Below are positions 61,455-62,000 of a stretch of 62,000 bases of DNA, in pieces. The notes beneath the pieces were generated by a model that saw nothing but the letters and a program-made list of their open reading frames with translations, was not told where the DNA came from and did no database searches. The stretch's first letter is position 1. The number at the start of each line of letters is the position of its first letter. The position numbers and the translations under genes were made by a program. The stretch lies in the NCBI GenBank assembly GCA_905221605.1, contig CAJNDS010002302.1, forward strand, positions 498,022 through 560,021. The letters run 5' to 3'. The stretch is from Symbiodinium natans. Lineage: Eukaryota; Sar; Dinophyceae; Suessiales; Symbiodiniaceae.

Positions 61455-62000
61455 GATGTACCCATGGCCTTTGATGCCACCTTTTGGGACGGATTCCCGG
61501 GGCAGACGCCGTAGGCGCCGTAGCAGCTCAGACTCGCGCTCAAGAGAGCGAACGAGAGATCGTTCAAGGGGTCGGCGTGGGTCCAGGAGGACGGAACGCA
61601 GCCGTGGGAGCACCCCACCCCGCCGCGAAACGGCGCCACCACCCATGCCACCACCACCCGCGTTGCCTATGGCAAGCCCAGGGCATGTATGGCAACAGGT
61701 GCCGGTGATGCAGCAACCGGCCTTGATCGGACCAGGGGGCAATGTGCAAGAGACACCCTCCAGTTGGAGAGACAGTTGGAAGTCTCAGTCTCAATGGAAG
61801 AAACCCCAACGGCCATGGAACAAGTGGCAGAGTGAGAATTGGAAGAAAAGCAAGCCTCAGGACAGGCCTGCTGCGAGTTATGATGTTAAGGAGGCCACAC
61901 CTGAGGAAATCAAGGCGGCCGAAGCCCGAAAGGCAGCTGCCGATAAGGCAGGACAAGAGGAGCTCTCCCTGGAAGATGAAGAAGCTGATGATGGGGAATA
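61455..62000 (+). CDS. Arg/Ser-rich protein, 3' truncated by the window
   Basis: The plus frame is open from ATG 61,455 (MYPWPLMPPFGTDSRG) to the window end, 182 codons, so it is partial. It has an Arg/Ser-dipeptide region (RRRRRSSSDSRSRERTRD), a Pro/Met/Gln-rich part, then Trp/Lys-rich text (SWRDSWKSQSQWKKPQ) and an acidic Ala/Glu-rich end. An AG acceptor just upstream (GAAGGCAG) leaves open that it is an internal exon. It resembles RS-domain RNA-binding proteins or a basic gag N-terminus; neither is shown. Confidence 0.6.

Noticed and set aside
1-62000. CRISPR arrays, tRNA or rRNA genes
   Set aside because: No spacer-repeat pattern of the right form and no recognisable RNA gene; repeats are tandem heptamers and microsatellites. 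A covariance-model scan would settle tRNAs.

Overview
This window looks like nuclear DNA of a dinoflagellate (Symbiodiniaceae-like). The evidence is genes nearly all on one strand over the first 27 kb, many short exons, frequent GC and GA intron donors beside GT, and dense telomere-like heptamers (TTTAGGG/CCCTAAA). It also holds Copia and DIRS-like retroelements with dinoflagellate-style accessory domains. No rRNA, tRNA, CRISPR or bacterial operon structure was seen.

Left part (1 to about 27.1 kb): the sequence first looks like tandem telomere-like repeat broken by short unique islands. Read on the minus strand, many islands are exons. Sixteen join in phase into an alpha/beta hydrolase (4,407-12,369) with a GHSIGG nucleophile elbow, a GTPH motif, a GDG acidic motif and a C-terminal WYG segment ending in a stop. 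A second minus gene (17,254-20,977) is a secreted HAD-type acid phosphatase; its motif I, motif IV and KLPN segment lie in separate exons. A third, less certain one (22,997-about 25,735) resembles AsmA-like proteins. Introns hold telomere-like arrays, TAA/TAG microsatellites and small hairpin elements with terminal inverted repeats.

Transition (27.1-29.0 kb): AT-rich, palindromic DNA, a 33-bp direct repeat and a minisatellite.

Right part (29-60.4 kb): four retroelements. E1 (29.0-35.2 kb, plus) is a decayed Copia with protease, integrase, reverse transcriptase (RT) and RNase H. It also has a C-terminal methyltransferase-like domain and a separate membrane protein ORF. E2 (36.5-41.7 kb plus 52.61-52.65 kb, minus) is a DIRS-like element carrying a methyltransferase-like domain and a 2-oxoglutarate/Fe(II) dioxygenase. 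Its RT block is inverted, and its gag is split by E4. E4 (41,686-52,601, minus) is an intact Copia with 200-bp LTRs identical by eye, an AACGT target duplication and a single 3,318-codon ORF with added membrane and coiled-coil regions. E3 (52.65-60.4 kb, minus) is a DIRS-like element with tyrosine recombinase, gag and pol.

Shared themes: E2 and E3 each separate gag from pol by a single in-frame UGA. Both carry a pair of direct repeats just 3' of pol. E1 and E4 encode a membrane helix followed by the same H-x4-C-x16-C-x2-C motif.

Right edge (60.6-62 kb): an unrecognised minus-strand ORF and the start of a plus-strand Arg/Ser-rich protein cut by the window end.
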